From the NCBI GenBank assembly GCA_963576565.1, contig OY755047.1:36237851-36301850 (forward strand): 64,000 nt of DNA. Reading direction: 5' to 3'. The DNA comes from Aspidapion aeneum. Its lineage: Eukaryota; Arthropoda; Insecta; Coleoptera; Brentidae. Below, in pieces: positions 42,177 through 52,999 of the stretch. The notes under the pieces were generated by a model. It was not told the origin of the DNA and did no database searches. It worked only from the letters and a program-made list of their open reading frames with translations. Numbering within the stretch: the first letter of the stretch is position 1; each line of letters starts with the position of its first letter. The position numbers and the translations under genes were made by a program.

Positions 42177-45100
42177 TTAATTTGGCAAGAGGCACAGTTT
42201 TACAACTGGCCGCTTGTAAACACCGGTAGCCGTTCGTACCGTCGCTACACGCACTTGACCGTCTCCGCCGGGATGCAATTCGAGAACCCGACCGACTGGC
42301 CATTTCAAAGGTGATTGGATGTGATCACTCGTTATGATAACCAAATCATTTAATTTGGTATTTGGGGACGAATCAGCCCACTTGTGTCGCTGTTGTAGCG
42401 TATGCAAATACTCTACAGAATACCTTTTCCAAAAATCATTATGTAGTTTTTGGATTAGTTGCCATCTCGAGAGCCGATTTAGGGGAACCTCGAACAAATC
42501 TGACTCCGGAATTTCTGAATTAAGGGGTTCAAGGGTCAAAAAATGCCCAGGGGTAAGAGGTTGAAGATCGTGTGGGTCTGAAGAGGCAGGAGATAAAGGG
42601 CGACTATTAAGTACAGCTTCTATGCGACTTGTAAGGGTGGACATTTCCATGATAGACAGCTTCTGGTCGCCGACAACTCGAACAAAGTGAGTTTTAAAAC
42701 TTTTGATGCCAGCTTCTGCCAGGCCATTGAAATGTGGACTGAGAGGGGGTCCCAGATGCCAACGAATAGAAAGTCTGGTGGACGCACTTCTTGCGTAATC
42801 AAGTAATTGGTTACGAAACCCTATAAAATTACTGCCCTGATCTGACCAGCATTGCGTCACGCTTCCACGTCTGGGAATGAATCGATGGAATGCACCTACA
42901 AACCCTTCGGTGGACAGTTCCATGGTTAATTCCAAATGCACGCAATGTGTGGCCGTACAGACAAACACACAGACATACGATTTGAAAGCTTTACAACCAC
43001 GGTACCGATGAGGAATCACAAAGAAAGGTCCACAAAAGTCGATAGCTACACTCGAAAAAGGTTTAAGTTGATTGATTCGATGAGCCGGAAGTGAACTCAT
43101 TATGGGCGGTCTATAGGGTTTAGGGTTGATTCTAAAACATTGCAAGCACTTGGATATGGTTCTTTGAATTGCCCGTCTGGCAGATAATATCCAAAATTGC
43201 TGTAAAAGCAGATTATGTAATGTTTTAAACCCAGGATGAAGGTATTGTCGATGAGTGGACTCGATAAGAAGAGTAGTTAAACGATGGTTACTCGAAAGTA
43301 AGACGGGGTGTTTTGCAGAATAAGACAAAAGGTCAGATTTTTGTAATCTGCCACCGACTCTAATGATATTATTTTCATCAAGAAAAGGTGAAAGTTTTCG
43401 AAAAGGTGTCGGTATTGGTTTATCCTTAGATAACGCGGAAAAAAGCTCAGAAAAGCAAGAACCTTGAACGCGTTTGATAAGAAGGTATAACGCACTTTGC
43501 ATCTCACCGGTGGTAGGAAAAACAATATTTTCAAAAATAATTTTTTGTTCCGGTAGATTAGTGGGTTTTTGATAGGAATGGTTTTGAAAAAGGTTAACTA
43601 TTCGAAGGACATAACAAATGATACGTTGAATTTTTGATATAGATGAATATTTGATAAGAAGCTGATCTAAGAAGTTAACGTCAATTATCGCATTGCAACA
43701 GACCTTTGGCTTTTCCTCCAGATTAATATCTCCGAAATCAATCGGCATTTTTGATTTATGAAAATCGGGCCATTCGTTTTCGGGTGACCACAAAAACGAC
43801 GGTGCGTACCACCACATGTCATGTGAAATGAGCTGTGAGGGTGTGGCCCCTCGTGACGCAATATCGGCTGCATTTAAAGCAGAAGGAATGTAGCGCCATG
43901 AGTTTGAGGGAATGATTTCTTGGATTCTACTGACTCGATTTCCAACAAAGGTTTGCCAGCGATTCGGAGGGGATGAAAGCCAGTGCAATACGACTTGCGA
44001 ATCGCAGAAAGTAACGATATTTGTAAAAGTTATTTTTCCTTCATAGCTAGATAAGACGAAATAAATTAATTCGCTTAAAAGAAATGCGCCTTGGAGTTCT
44101 AGCCTAGCCAAAGTTTGTGACTTTATAGGCGCGACCCTAGATTTTGCAGATATGAGAGAAACAGATATATTGTTTTCCTCTTCTACACGAAAATATACGA
44201 CGCCTGCGTAAACTCGAATTGAAGCGTCACAGAAGCCGATGATTTGACAGGTATTGGTTTTAGACAGTTTGATTTGTCGGGGTAATTGAAAATTGGAAAG
44301 AAGCGGGAATTCAGAACGAAGTTTGTTCCAAGAGTCGATGATAGAAGAATCTGGTTCTTCGTCCCAGCCTATTTTCGATAACCACAACTGTTGCAAAATA
44401 AATTTTGCTTGTAGCAACAAGGGACAAAGAAAACCTAAGGGATCGAAGATTGTTCCTATGATAGATAAAATAGAACGTTTAGTTGGGGGTTTGTCCTTCA
44501 TTCGGCATTGATAAGAAAAAATGTCGTTTTTTGGATGCCATTGAAGTCCTAAAACTTTGATAAAGTGTAGTTCCTCCTTGTCAAAAGAGAGAGGCATTTG
44601 ACGATCGGATTCTGGCATTGTTGCCAATAACTCAGGACAATTGCTTGCCCATTTTTTAAGTTCAAATCCTCCCGACTTCAACAAATCATTGAGTTCCGTC
44701 TGAAGGGAAAGGGCTTTAGAAAGCGAAGGGCTAGTTCCCAAGATATCGTCGATGTAAATTGACGTTTCTAGAACACTACTAGCCATAGGAAAACGTTCCT
44801 TTTCTCTCTCTGTCAGCTCATTTAATGTACGCATGGCTAGAAAAGGTGAGCATGTCATGCCAAAAGTGACAGTAGAAAGTTCCCACACTGAAAGTGGATC
44901 CTGTGGAGAAAACCTCCACAATATCCTTTGATAAGGACGGTTATAAGGATTGATAAGGACTTGACGGAACATCTGTTTGATGTCAGCAATGTAGGCAATA
45001 GGATTAAGACGAAACGTAAGGAGTAAAGAAGCAGAGAAGAAGTGAAGTTTCGGTCCAGACAACAACGTGTCATTGAGACTAATATTCTTTGGGGTGACTG

Positions 45101-45476
45101 CCGAACAATCCCAGACTACCCTTAATTTTGTACTTAAGCTTTCCGGATTTAGTACGCATTGATGTGCCAAAAAACATGATACGTCGACTTTTGGTTGACT
45201 AGATAAAACTAGACTCATGTGATTAGAATCGATATAGTCTCGCGTGAAACTTGAATAGGCAGTGTACAGATCAGGATTTTTGAGTAATCTATTTTCTAGA
45301 AGTAAAACTCTACGATAAGCTTGCGGATAAGTATTTCCTAGGTCAGGGTTTATTTTATCTTTAAACGGAAGATCTACCATGAATCTACCGCTCGGTTGCC
45401 GTACGACACTCGCAGTAAAAATTGATTCCGCTTGTTTTTCTTCCTTTGATTTTTCGGCAAATGTTCGATTTCCCAA
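42177..45476 (-). pseudogene. pol: BEL/Pao pol: RT, RNase H, integrase (1099 codons open)
   Basis: The open frame starts at an internal ATG just after a frameshift near 45470. In order it shows a pre-RT segment, the RT with YIDDILGT (residues about 240), the A17/BEL-type RNase H (FCDASIRVYAGVVYF near 415, then ARLELQGAFLLSEL and TFCDSQVVLHWL), a zinc-binding integrase N-domain (HRQYLHPG, then CLQCFR), the integrase core (VAIDFCGPF, CWSDQGSNFIG, HFNGLAEAGIKS, giving the D-D-E set) and a C-terminal module ending ATGVYKRPVVKLC. No stop lies inside. Catalytic residues look intact. It acts in cDNA synthesis and integration of the element. Confidence 0.9.
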
Positions 45477-46190
45477 AACCTAGGGATAATGACCTCCAAA
45501 GGAGGTGAATGACTCGTTAAAAAACAACTGGTTCGTTCCGTAAGATTACCTACTTCGTCAACTTTTCCCATGACGACCCAGCCAAAGATGGTTTCAAGGG
45601 CTGAAGGTTGCCCTATTTGTCCAAGAACCCTGCCCTCCTTGAATATCTATGCGAATAGCTCGCAACCAATAACTAGGTCCACAGGTCTAGATTTGAAATA
45701 AGATGGGTCGGCAAGTTTAAGGTTTTCCAAGTGTTTCCACTGATTATCGTTTAAAGTGAATGTAGGCATATTGGAACATAGTTGTGGAACAACAATTGCT
45801 TCGAAATTAAGTAAAGGAGTGACCTGTCCTTGTGGCTTAATGTGACATTGAACGAGCCCTTTGGAAGTAAAAGAAGACATTTGATTTAATCCGAATATTT
45901 CAGTGGTGTAACTTCGATTAGGAAGATTAAGACGCTGAATACACTTTTCACTGATGAATCCTGTCTGTGATCCAGAATCAAGCAATGCCCTTACAGGTTG
46001 AAAATTTCCGCAACCGTCCATAACATCTATTATGGCGGTGCATAAAAGAAAGGTACCTGAAGGTTCTGAGGTATTTAATGACACATGAAGATTATTGACA
46101 GGTAATGTGTGAATGACAGGACTAGTATCTTGGCTTCCAGACTCTTTATTAGTTTCTAAGATATGAGTTAAATTGTGGTGCCTTTTACTA
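45470..46190 (-). pseudogene. BEL/Pao protease and RT N-terminal region
   Basis: The frame 46084-45647 contains VRALLDSGSQTGFIS, an aspartic protease active site (DSG), and ends VDLVIGCELFA with a TAG (45647-45649). Past that stop the same frame continues (IGQPSALETIFGWVVMGK) to about 45470, then must shift by one to enter the long pol frame. Upstream of 46084 the sense extends (HHNLTHILE) towards the zinc knuckle of gag. The single stop and single shift are the only lesions between protease and pol. Confidence 0.8.
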
Positions 46191-47222
46191 TTGACCTTGA
46201 TTACACCGGAAACATTTTATTCCCGTACTTGAATTAGTTGAGGTGCCAGCCAGTCCTATAAAAGGCGAATTGGATGATTTATAGGTAGGCTTTTGCCCAA
46301 ACTGATTTGGCATAGAATTTGATTTTTGATAGGTAGGCTTTTGCCCAAACTGATTTTGCATAGAATTTGATTTTTCATAGGTGGGCACCTTTTTAAGTGC
46401 TGTTGATTGAGGAAGTGATTCCAAAACTTTATATCTTTTTTCTAGAATTTGAAAAAGTGACTGAAAAGTGGGAATTTCGGCATTAGTATTGGCGTGACTC
46501 ATTTCGAAATTTGAACGCGTCTTTTCTAACAGAATGAAAAAAATAATAAAGTCCCAACTGTCAACGTCAAAGCTAAGTGATTTTAAAATTTCTAGGGATT
46601 CTGAAAAGGTGTCAATTAAATTACGCAAATATTTTGCTGACTCGTTTTTTAATGTAGAGTTCATAATTGTGCTTAAAGCATCATTTGCGAGGTCTCGCTT
46701 GTTTTGATATCTATTGACTAATTTGTCGTAAGCAATTTTATAATTTTGATCAGATAAGCTAATCCCTGATATCAATTTTAAAGGCTCATCCTCGAGATAA
46801 GAAAATAAATATTGAAGTTTTCGGACGTTACTTAGACTTTGATTTTGATCTATAATGTTATTAAAAAGATCGAAAAAGCTTGGCCATAATTTTTTATCAC
46901 CTCGAAATATGGGAATACCCAACTCTTTGAGTTTTGGAGTTTCAGATTCGTTTTGACGAACATATGATCGCGAAAAGGATGGGGCCTCAACCGGAAATAT
47001 TTCAGAGTAAACCCCCTTACACGCATAAAAATATTTACGAGCTTCTGAAAGGATCGCATCTTGCGTTTTAAACTCCTCGTCGTCCGAGTCGTCTATCATC
47101 ATAATGACATCATTATGTGCCAACATGCATTTATCGAAGGTTTCATCCAAATCGGAATACCTCACTTGAAACTCGTTTCTCGCTTTTGCGTCCGTTGCCG
47201 CGGGTTGTGAAAACAATAACAC
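46188..47222 (-). pseudogene. gag: BEL/Pao gag
   Basis: The 344-residue frame begins with an ATG at 47222. It has the capsid-type segment IPIFRGDKKLWPSFFDLFNN and SNVRKLQYLFSYLEDEPLKL, as in insect BEL gags. Two imperfect tandem copies of a 16-residue Gln/Lys/Asn-rich unit with QFGQKPTY follow (about residues 285-320). The C-terminus begins a zinc knuckle (IKCFRCN) and is cut by a stop. The remaining His part continues in another frame, so a deletion or frameshift near 46195 removed most of the knuckle. Role: particle and RNP assembly. Confidence 0.8.
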
Positions 47223-47711
47223 TCGGTGATCGCAGATAAAAAACCCTTGCGTTTTTGCGCGGCTTTTTTGTTATTATTATTGATGATTTTACCTTCGAAA
47301 TGACGAAATGGTCGGTAAATATACAATTAACGCTAAATTAATGCTTCTGAAATAGAAAAATGACGAATTGTCGAAAATATGCACTAATTTATCGCAATTG
47401 ATGAAAATTGTTTTAAATATCGAAATGGTATGGAACAAATCTAATCACAGAAATGTTGTTTGTTTGTTTTGATTGATTCTCGATTTTTGTTTACTGAAAT
47501 GATCACGCGGCAGACCCTGCGTTGCCATAGCAGCGGACCGAAAACAGGTGAACTGCGCCGAAACCAAAGGTCGAACGAACGAAAATATATGGTTCAATAC
47601 GATTGGCAAAATTCAAGGCCGTGTGATCTCGGCGAAAATGTGAAAATGGCCGACTTATTAATACCGTCGTATGGAGTAAATTTAAATAATTCGGCTCGGA
47701 GGAACACTTGA
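47223..47711 (-). other. BEL/Pao 5' leader
   Basis: Untranslated leader between the 5' LTR and gag. A primer-binding site would abut the LTR at 47690-47711, but the sequence there does not start with the usual TGG complement, so the tRNA primer is not assigned. Confidence 0.5.
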
Positions 47712-48181
47712 TGTTTGCCCGCAGTTAGAAAAACGATAACTGCAGTGGACTGTATATATTTTATTAAATGAAAGCGCGAACAAACATAAATATATTGATA
47801 CGAAATCACGAAATAATTAAGGTCCATAGGTTAATTGCTGTTACCACACAACGGAAATCAGAAACAAAGTACTCACCAGTTTGCAGCCAATTTCTCCACG
47901 TTCCAGGGGCCCCTTTCTAGATCTAATGATGGCTCCACGTAGCTGAAGGGCTGAAGTTTCTAGTTCTATGCTTCAGTACATCAAAATCGAGCACTTTCAA
48001 GTGTAGAAAATTGTAATAGTTGGAGAAAATAATTAACACGCCATTTTTCTCGAGGCGGTAGAAAGGGTCTCTCTGATTCTTGGTGCGCATGTCAAAATGC
48101 GCGAAAAATGTACTCTGTCCGTCATCCAATTGTGTGGTTTTAAAAAGTAAAAACAACCGCGAAATTTAGCGGGAGCTAACA
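47712..48181 (-). repeat. 5' LTR of the BEL/Pao element
   Basis: The same 470-bp unit as 41472-41941, with TG...CA ends. It is followed by TATTC, matching the five bases before the other LTR (41467-41471). Confidence 0.92.
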
Positions 48182-48210
48182 TATTCTTATTGCTATGCTG
48201 TCTAGTGATA

Positions 48211-48682
48211 TACAGTATGTCCCCCTAGGTTGGAATCATATGGAAACCTTTTTTATTATTAATTTTAGGAAAAAAAGTTATTCTTCATAAAAAGTTCTGC
48301 ATTATCTAAAACCTAGAATACAGTCATCAAATATCAAATTTTTTCAGTGGTATACGAGGTTTGTCAAAAAATATGCTCAAGAATAAACTAAAAAAAATAA
48401 TCTGAAGTTTTAATTTAAATGGATGTACTTGCATATTTGAACGTAATTTTCAATTCTGATCAACTTTTTTTAGTAATATTTTTCGATAATGTCAAATTTA
48501 AAGGTACTTTACTCTTGAGCAAAACTCATATTTTTTGACCAACCTCGTATACCACTGAAAAAATTTGATATTCGATGACTTTATTCTAGGTTTTAGATTA
48601 TGCAGAACTTTTTATGAAGAATAACTTTTTTCCTAAAATCAATAATAAAAAAGTTTTCCATATGGTTCCAATCTAGACTGTA
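48211..48682. mobile_element. Fold-back MITE with TACAGT ends
   Basis: The left arm (TACAGTATGTC, TTGGAATCATATGGAAAC, then AAAAAAGTTATTCTTCATAA, AGTTCTGCAT and CAGTGGTATACGAGG) is mirrored by the right arm from 48530 to 48682. The arms are about 180 bp with few mismatches. TA borders each end. No ORF. Confidence 0.75.
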
Positions 48683-49280
48683 TAATCATAAGATTTATAA
48701 AAATGAAAATATATTTCATAATTCCATGCATGCCACACAATGAGTACATTTTTGGCAGCAAAACAAAAATGTGCAAATGTTAACAAAGTCACGTTTGCAA
48801 ATCCATGATGATGCATGATCCATGATGCAAAACCAAGCCATAGTAATTTTGCCGCCAACCTTGTGCAGAATAGGAGGTTTAGTTTTTATTAAGAGTTAAA
48901 TTAGGGTAATAGTAATAATTAAATGTATTGTGGCATTTCGTTTTATGGTTTTCCAACAAATGTAGACAATTTTTATTGCCAAAGCATGCATGTACACGTT
49001 TTAACACTAAAACCAAACAGTACGGTCCTTTCGCCGGGGCACGCAGGGTCAAACCCTTTAATTAAATATTTGACTAAAAAGTTACCTTTTTATTTAAAAA
49101 TACCTTGGAAGAAACCTTAACACAACAATTAATTAATAGGCAAACATAGAATTTTGTGCAAAGAAGAAAGATGGAAAACGTGCTGTGTGTGGATCGATAA
49201 AAATCAAAACGAATTTTATACTTCACACAAAGGTATGTGTGCCTAACTTGCGAGTGTCAGAAGGAGAAGGAAGAGTTGAT
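48683..49280. other. Unassigned DNA
   Basis: Contains repeated CATGATG/GCATGCAT phrases (48725-48835). No exon-like frame, though CACAAAGGTATGTGTGCC near 49226 resembles a splice donor. Confidence 0.3.
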
Positions 49281-49282
49281 TG

Positions 49283-49317
49283 ACAAGGTTGCATCTCTAA
49301 TAGAGATGCAACCTTGT
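49283..49317. repeat. Perfect 17-bp inverted repeat
   Basis: ACAAGGTTGCATCTCTA, one A, then TAGAGATGCAACCTTGT. The 35 bases can form an uninterrupted hairpin or cruciform. It may be the terminal hairpin of the element that continues to about 49440. Confidence 0.75.
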
Positions 49318-49379
49318 GTAAGTAGGAAAACAACCAACATTTTGTATTTCTTGCAAAAAAAACATCTTTATTAATCTAG

Positions 49380-49430
49380 ATCATTGGCAGAGCGCTTTCG
49401 ACTACTTTATGGCCATCATCAGTGCCTCTG
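49380..49430 (-). ncRNA. Hammerhead-ribozyme-like core
   Basis: On the minus strand the order is CAGAG-GCA, then CTGATGA (49422-49416), TGGC-CATAAAGTA-GTC, then CGAAA, GCG and CTCTG-CC. CTGATGA and GAAA are the two invariant blocks of the hammerhead core. Between them GGC/GTC can form a short helix II, and CAGAG/CTCTG can pair outside. Helix III and the cleavage triplet are not evident, so it may be a decayed copy. Such motifs occur at the ends of Penelope-like elements and retrozymes. Activity is not claimed. Confidence 0.35.
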
Positions 49431-49439
49431 AAATAAGGA

Positions 49440-50635
49440 GAGCATGTTTTTGATCTTTGGCTGGTTCCTTAAGTCATAAAATTGATTAAAATTGTCATAG
49501 AAACAAAAAACACCTTCAAATACACACAACAAATTAAAATTTCCTGAAACTATAAGGTACTCTGGGTTCAAATTTCAGTCGTGTTTCAAAATCAACTTAC
49601 TTTTTGACACAGAATTTGCTCTAAATGAAACGGGGATTTATTTCAAGAAAAAGCAGTGGCATACTATTTTTTTCTTCAAAAATATTAAATCCAAGCCCCA
49701 CACGGACGCCACTGCTAAAATTTAAAAAAAAAATATTTTACACCCAAAAGTGCTTTTTGATGCATGTGTACCAAATTTCATAAAAAAATCTAGAGTGTTT
49801 TGAAATTGAAGATGAACACCCTGTATCTCGGAATCAAAACTTTTTCGGTCCCATGTTTATATAAAATTTTAGTTCTGAAATAAGCCAAATAATCGCCTAC
49901 TTTCGGATGTACCATTAATTTAGGAACACCCTGTATAAATTTGCAGTTTTCCATTTGCATAACTATCAATATTTTTTAAATATGTTTTTGTTATTTATTT
50001 CTTAGTCCAATCCAAACTTATTAGAAAGATTTCGAAATGTTTGTATTTAAAAGAACATAATAAAACCTAGCCAAAAACAACATTGAGCAACTTGAAAGGA
50101 TTTTAAAAAGTTTATAATTATTATTTCTGTTATGTTTCATGTTTAGAGCAACAAAAAGAAACACACGGTTGCCCAATATAGCTTGAATATCAGTCAGTTG
50201 AAGTAAGCAACTAACAATTTTGGTTGCTTCAATGGAAACAAAATGTTTTAATTATTTCTGAAACTTTCATGTTTACAAGATGTGTAGATATCTATCTATA
50301 AATAATATTAAATTACTTATCTGCAAATTTATAAAGCGGCCCTTATTTAAAGAAGGATACTTTTTTTACATCACAAAGGATTGCTGAATTTTATAAAATT
50401 ATTAATATGTAGACTACATAATTCCATTTATCCGGAGCTTAATTGTATTTTTTCTCGGCTCAGCAAACCGGTTAAAACTGACTTTTGTTAAACAAAATCC
50501 GCAAGTTTAATTAATTTTTATTTAAATGTGACAAAACTTGACCTGCTTGATGTGTTGAATTGTTTTCTGTCATCTGAATTTTTGCCAATATTTTTAATCA
50601 TACAAATAACTAATCCTAATCAAACCATATTTTTT
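49440..50635. other. Repeat-derived AT-rich DNA
   Basis: AACACCCTGTAT occurs at 49815-49826 and 49925-49936 in the same orientation, probably right ends of mariner-like MITEs whose left ends are lost. A 55-bp CAGTGGCA...GCCACTG pair lies at 49657-49712. The remainder to 50635 is AT-rich with no exon. Confidence 0.4.
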
Positions 50636-50639
50636 ACCC

Positions 50640-51545
50640 TACTGCCGCACGACGAAAGGAAGGGTAATGTTTTTCGATTGTTGTATGTAAGTAAATATGT
50701 TTGTGTCACGCTAGAGGCTAAACGGCTAAACCGATTTTGATAAAAAAGGTGTCGTTGAATTGCTACTGATCTTGAAGGTGCTATAGGCTATATTTTTTTA
50801 AACAGGAATCAACATGGCGGTCTTCAGACGCCATTTTGTCACATGATGTAGGCTTTGAGGCATACGAATTATCTAAATTTTAGAGGATTTTTCTTGAAAT
50901 TCCTTTAATTACCCATTGCAAATGTCCTCTAATTTGCTGTAGTTACTTTGTAGTCCTGCTCCCACCCATCTCCCCTCCTGTCATTCCCCCCACCCAATTA
51001 AAAAACCAAATTCGCATAATTTTATCGAATATAGGGCGATTTCAAAAATTCTTTCTGCATACGCCTTCCCCCGTATCTTCCTCTCTCCTCGCATCTCCCG
51101 ATCTCCTCACCGCCTTCCTTATTAGTAATAGTTGTAGCAATAACTATCACAAATATAAAGCGATTTCAAAAGTTCTTTCGGCACATGCTTTAAGACTTTT
51201 TTCCAACTTCAGTTTACTAGTTTCCCCCCCTCTCCTCCCTCTCTTCTCCCCACCCTTCTTATTAGTAATAGTTGTAGCTATACCTTTCATAAATATAGAG
51301 CGATGTCAAAAATTCTTTCCGCATACGCCTTAAGACTTTTTTCCAACACCATTTTACTAGTTTCCCCCTCCCTCTTCCTCCCCCTCTATTCTCTTCACCT
51401 TCCTTATTAGTAATAGGGATAGCTATACCTTTAATAAATATAGAGCAATTTCAAAAATTATTTCTGCACACGCTTTAAGACTTTTTTTCGACACCATTTT
51501 ACTAGTTCCCTCCTCCCTCTCTCTTCCCCCACCTTCACTCAATGG
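50640..51545. repeat. Dispersed repeat with a four-copy ~128-bp tandem core
   Basis: The 5' part (CTACTGCCGCACGACGAAAG, then CGGCTAAACCGATTTTGAT) is of a type repeated in insect genomes. From about 51010 four units follow, each with ATAAATATAGAGCGATTTCA, AAAATTCTTTC-GCA, CGCTTTAAGACTTTTTTCCA, CATTTTACTAGTTTCCCC, a long C/T tract and TTATTAGTAATAG-TGTAGC. The spacing is about 125-130 bases. Unique leader plus tandem core plus C/T tracts recalls Helitron/Helentron derivatives. Confidence 0.65.
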
Positions 51546-51965
51546 AAGATAACACTGTTCGCGTCTGTAGAAAATCTACACGAACTTTTTGGGTAATGCT
51601 AAATAAATTGTAAATGCATGGTGCTTTTTATAAGACTACATAAGAATTAAACCTAAAAGTTAAAACAAACATTATTTTTAATTTAATTAAACTTTTTTAG
51701 CGTAAATAATTACAAGCCGGCAGCACCCCGCGGGACAAGATTTCAATTTCACCCGTTTTTCAGCGGTGTATAGGTGGCTGTTCTCGCGCGGGGGCGGGAG
51801 GAATGTTTTTTTTAGTTGACGTCGGCCATATTCATCGTGCGAAAACGAATATATAATTAACTGTGCAAATTTAAATACGTTAACATATGAACTTTAATTA
51901 CAAATAAAATCTTTAGGGCCACATAGACCGGACCTAAAAATCCTAAAAATTAACCACAATTTTAG
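51546..51965. other. Unassigned DNA
   Basis: Includes a GC-rich patch (51715-51830) with GGCAGCACCCCGCGGGACAA and GTTGACGTCGGCCATATTCA. It may be a promoter fragment or repeat end. No exon seen. Confidence 0.3.
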
Positions 51966-51984
51966 TGCAAGTAATAAAAAAATT

Positions 51985-52375
51985 ATACGATACTGAAAAC
52001 TGGTTGTGCGGTTGTGAAAAACGAAATGCTTTTTTTTTTGCATTATTTGCCTTATTACGAACAATCGGCGAAGTGATCCTGCGTGGGTGGCAAAGGGAAT
52101 GTGTGATATCAAGCACTTTAGTGAAAAGTTAAAGACACAAGTAAGTGCTACTTATTTAAATAACCACATAAAATTTTCTATGCTAGGCAAGACTGATATT
52201 AGGTGCCAATTTAATAGTGCCTATAGGCAAAACATTACCGAACATAATGAAAATGTAGACATATACTTACTAGGTTAATAGACTGTGGGATTTTTGAGGT
52301 TGCTCTATGGGGCCATGATGAGTCTGAAACTGGTGCTAATCCGAGCACTTTGCTTATGTAAAAGAAGGGCGAATA
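51985..52375 (+). pseudogene. hAT transposase relic (ZMYM1-like)
   Basis: Frames read DPAWVAKGMCDIKHFSEKLK, SATYLNNHIKFSMLGKTD, IRCQFNSAYRQNITEHNENV and, after a shift, LIDCGIFEVALWGHDESETG with ANPS. The order W..G..D.KH...K...S..H....., then Q...AYR..I..HN..V, then L..RGHDES is that of hAT transposases related to zinc-finger MYM-type protein 1. Position 52080 is near the TTF-type finger end. Two or more frameshifts and the missing catalytic C-terminus show it is dead. It could be the source family of some hAT MITEs here, which cannot be tested without its own ends. Confidence 0.6.
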
Positions 52376-52534
52376 GACTTTATCTATAAACAAATAAACT
52401 AAAAACTACACCAAGTAGCTGCTTGTTTGTAAAATGCTAAAATAAAATTGTTTAGGTCAGTTTTTTTTTATCTTCTTTTCCATGCAATATAAATTTCTGC
52501 CGCCCAATTTATAACGTCACCAGCCGCCACTGAG

Positions 52535-52883
52535 TTTTTATACGACTGTCTTGTAAAAGGGGGTTTTGCGCACAAAGAACACGATCTGAAGATGGCATTT
52601 TGCGCACGCTGTGTGCAAAACGTTTTGCACACGCTTATGTCATTTTTGCGCACGCCTATGTCATTTCTGCACACGGGTCTCCCGTCATTGTGATTTTTGT
52701 TGTTGTCACCCATCAATATAAGTTGGCTTAGTTCCGTAGCAACCGTCACTGCTCGTATGTTTTGTTGATTAGATACGTCAAAAAATTGTTGAATTTTTAA
52801 AGTTTTGTTGTAAAAATGTTGGAAATAAAAACAAGTTAAATTAAAATTTGATTTTTCTTTCTTTATTAGCAGTCGTATAAAAA
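52535..52883. mobile_element. Short inverted-end element with TTTGCGCAC repeats
   Basis: TTTTTATACGACTG (52535-52548) and CAGTCGTATAAAAA (52870-52883) are exact inverted 14-mers. Inside, GTTTTGCGCACA, TTTTGCGCACGC, GTTTTGCACACGC and ATTTTTGCGCACGCC form a degenerate repeat at 52560-52680. No target duplication found. The 164-residue minus ORF across it has no known domain. Confidence 0.5.
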
Positions 52884-52899
52884 ATATTGTAAAAAACTC

Positions 52900-52998
52900 G
52901 TTTGAAAACCTCTTTGCACACTCCCTCGACTTGTAGACCTCGCCTTCGGCTCGGTCTACCAAACTGTCTCGATCGTGTGCAAAGAGTCGTTTTCAAAC
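52900..52998. repeat. 99-base near-perfect hairpin
   Basis: GTTTGAAAAC-CTCTTTGCACAC and GTGTGCAAAGAG-GTTTTCAAAC pair at the base. CTCGACTTGTAGACC pairs with GGTCTACCAAACTGTCTCG in the middle with small bulges. TCGCCTTCGGCTCG closes a GC-rich tip. The stem is about 40 bp. It may end a fold-back repeat starting at 52535, since GTGCAAA/TTTGCAC phrases are shared. Confidence 0.7.
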
Positions 52999-52999
52999 C

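Larger units (their letters stand above)
41472..48181 (-). mobile_element. BEL/Pao LTR retrotransposon, complete but mutated
   Basis: Two 470-bp LTRs (41472-41941 and 47712-48181) differ at only a few sites. The element is flanked by TATTC on both sides, a 5-bp target duplication. Gag, protease, RT, RNase H and integrase are in the minus-strand order expected of BEL/Pao. One frameshift after gag, one in-frame stop after protease and one frameshift before the RT break the polyprotein. A purine-rich GGAGGGCAG lies just inside the 3' LTR on the minus strand (about 41945-41953). The near identity of the LTRs indicates a recent insertion. Confidence 0.92.

Noticed and set aside
41926..42303. 125-residue minus-strand ORF and the short ORFs overlapping pol (42620-45073)
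   Set aside because: They are other-frame shadows of the BEL/Pao pol or of its 3' UTR.
47690..47711. tRNA primer-binding site for the BEL/Pao element
   Set aside because: The sequence adjoining the 5' LTR does not begin with the usual TGG complement, and no tRNA could be matched with confidence.
49657..49712. CAGTGGCA...GCCACTG pair as a tiny hAT MITE
   Set aside because: Only 7-8 bases match at the ends and no target duplication is present.
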